A stretch of 64,000 nt of DNA from assembly GCF_009696265.1 (NCBI RefSeq), contig NZ_VUMH01000005.1, forward strand, positions 179,682 through 243,681, in the 5' to 3' direction. The position numbers were made by a program, and so were the translations under genes. The notes beneath the pieces are model-generated. The model did no database searches. It saw only the letters and a program-made list of their open reading frames with translations, and was not told the DNA's origin. Shown piece by piece: positions 63,480 through 64,000 of the stretch. This DNA is from Desulfovibrio porci (GTDB lineage: Bacteria; Desulfobacterota; Desulfovibrionia; Desulfovibrionales; Desulfovibrionaceae). Numbering within the stretch: position 1 is the first letter of the stretch; each line of letters starts with the position of its first letter.

Positions 63480-63495
63480 AGCAATTGCCATGCCA
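63480..63495 (-). promoter_or_regulatory. Sigma-54 promoter of fliF operon
   Basis: Minus-strand TGGCATGGCAATTGCT (63495 down to 63480) matches TGGCACG-N4-TTGCW with exact GG-N10-GC spacing. Transcription would start near 63470, about 50 bases before the fliF ATG. Sigma-54 control of flagellar class genes is common. Confidence 0.8.
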
Positions 63496-63873
63496 TTTTA
63501 TAAGACATTGAAATATAATATTATTTATCTAAACAAAACTTGCCTTGCGCCGCGCGTTCAAATTTGTGACGCGGTCTGAAAGCAGTGAACCCCGCGCCGG
63601 ACACGGACGCGGGGTTCACTGCTGTGCGGAAAGAAATTTTTGTGTCATGCGGGAAATGCGGACCTATCGCGGGGACGTGTCGTCACGAGAGAGATTTTCG
63701 TGTTATATCTAGGAAAACAGGCCCGCTTTAAAGGGGTGTACTCTTACGGCGCCCGACTGAAAAAGCGGGGGAAATTCGCCTGAGCCGTTTGAAGGCGAAG
63801 CTGTCTTACGGATCAAGACAGCAGCGCTGACGCAGAGATACCCGAAAAAATATTCGTGACGACGCGTTCTAGA
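63496..63873. other. Intergenic region between fliF promoter and IS element
   Basis: No gene seen. AT-rich near 63500-63540, where activator sites for the sigma-54 promoter would lie, then a perfect hairpin at 63582-63622, then unassigned sequence up to the IS end. Confidence 0.5.
63582..63622. terminator. Strong hairpin, probable terminator of a gene beyond the window
   Basis: A perfect 15-bp stem (63582-63596 with 63608-63622) and 11-base loop, rich in GC. There is no T-run on the plus strand; on the minus strand CTTTC follows. No gene in the window feeds into it, so it likely ended a minus-strand gene to the right that is now separated by the IS. Confidence 0.6.
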
Positions 63874-64000
63874 TGTAATGTTCCAATAGGTTGTTCACCC
63901 TGCCTCAAGCCGGTAAAGCTGGAGTTGACAGACAACAGTAAACCGAGCCGAGGACAGGGTGAACAGCCATAAGAATGCCAAATTGACTGCACGCGGTCGA
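63874..64000 (+). mobile_element. IS481-family insertion sequence, left end (partial)
   Basis: The element end starts TGTAATGTTCCAATAGG and continues GTTGTTCACCCTGC; the transposase start follows 85 bases later at 63959. The rest is outside the window. Its end resembles the solitary terminus at 43084. Confidence 0.75.
63959..64000 (+). CDS. IS481-family transposase, first 14 codons
   Basis: GTG start with GAGGA six bases ahead; the visible peptide VNSHKNAKLTARGR has the typical IS481 transposase N-terminus (N-x-H-K-N-A-x-L-T-x-x-G-R). The gene runs out of the window, so whether it is intact cannot be told. Confidence 0.75.
   Translation, partial: MNSHKNAKLTARGR

Overview
This window looks like a chromosomal segment of a Desulfovibrio-type sulfate reducer (Desulfovibrionaceae). 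The evidence is the selenocysteine-containing periplasmic formate dehydrogenase with its fdhE/fdhD/mobA maturation genes, a flagellar fliFGHI block, a TRAP transporter, strongly GC-rich codon use in most genes, and several genes of lineage-specific type. No rRNA gene is present, so the species is an inference.

Layout. 1-7.6 kb: 3' part of a pirin gene, then the fdhE-fdhD-mobA operon (minus) divergent from fdhAB (plus); the fdhA frame is interrupted by one TGA that is read as selenocysteine. 7.6-13.8 kb: aldo/keto reductase, a ZnuABC-like metal ABC transporter, a DUF1848 protein and a MATE exporter. 14.1-22.4 kb: alpha-2-macroglobulin-like protein with penicillin-binding protein 1C, a common bacterial envelope-defence pair. 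22.5-27.8 kb: AEC carrier, a complete DctPQM TRAP transporter, cyclopropane fatty acid synthase (minus).

28.1-43.1 kb is one long plus-strand surface-sugar island: rfbB-rfbA-rfbC (dTDP-4-keto-rhamnose branch without rfbD), two family-2 glycosyltransferases, an unassigned GT-B-like protein in AT-rich DNA, then a pseudaminic-acid-type pathway (pseB, pseC, pseF, a NeuB-family synthase, pseG, formyltransferase, pseH, PIG-L deacetylase, second formyltransferase, pseI). A 28-copy AG dinucleotide tract lies at the 3' end of the first formyltransferase gene, just before pseH, and looks like a phase-variable switch.

43.2-47.6 kb (minus): a LapG-like periplasmic cysteine protease, a membrane PAS/HD-GYP protein whose catalytic HD motif is lost, and a protein of unknown function. 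47.6-49.6 kb: debris of an integrated element (two tyrosine-recombinase fragments, an IS481-type transposase remnant with an in-frame stop) beside tRNA-Val. 49.6-57.0 kb (minus): an operon of two PEP-synthase-like proteins (one apparently a pseudoenzyme) enclosing a histidine kinase and a single-domain response regulator. 57.3-63.5 kb (minus): fliF, a small gene resembling the FliG-binding tail of FliF, fliG, a very long fliH, and fliI, behind a good sigma-54 promoter. The window ends inside an IS481-family element.

The strongest candidates for undescribed biology are the PEP-synthase-like/histidine-kinase operon, the LapG plus degenerate HD-GYP pair, the small FliF-tail protein and the AG-repeat switch in the sugar locus.
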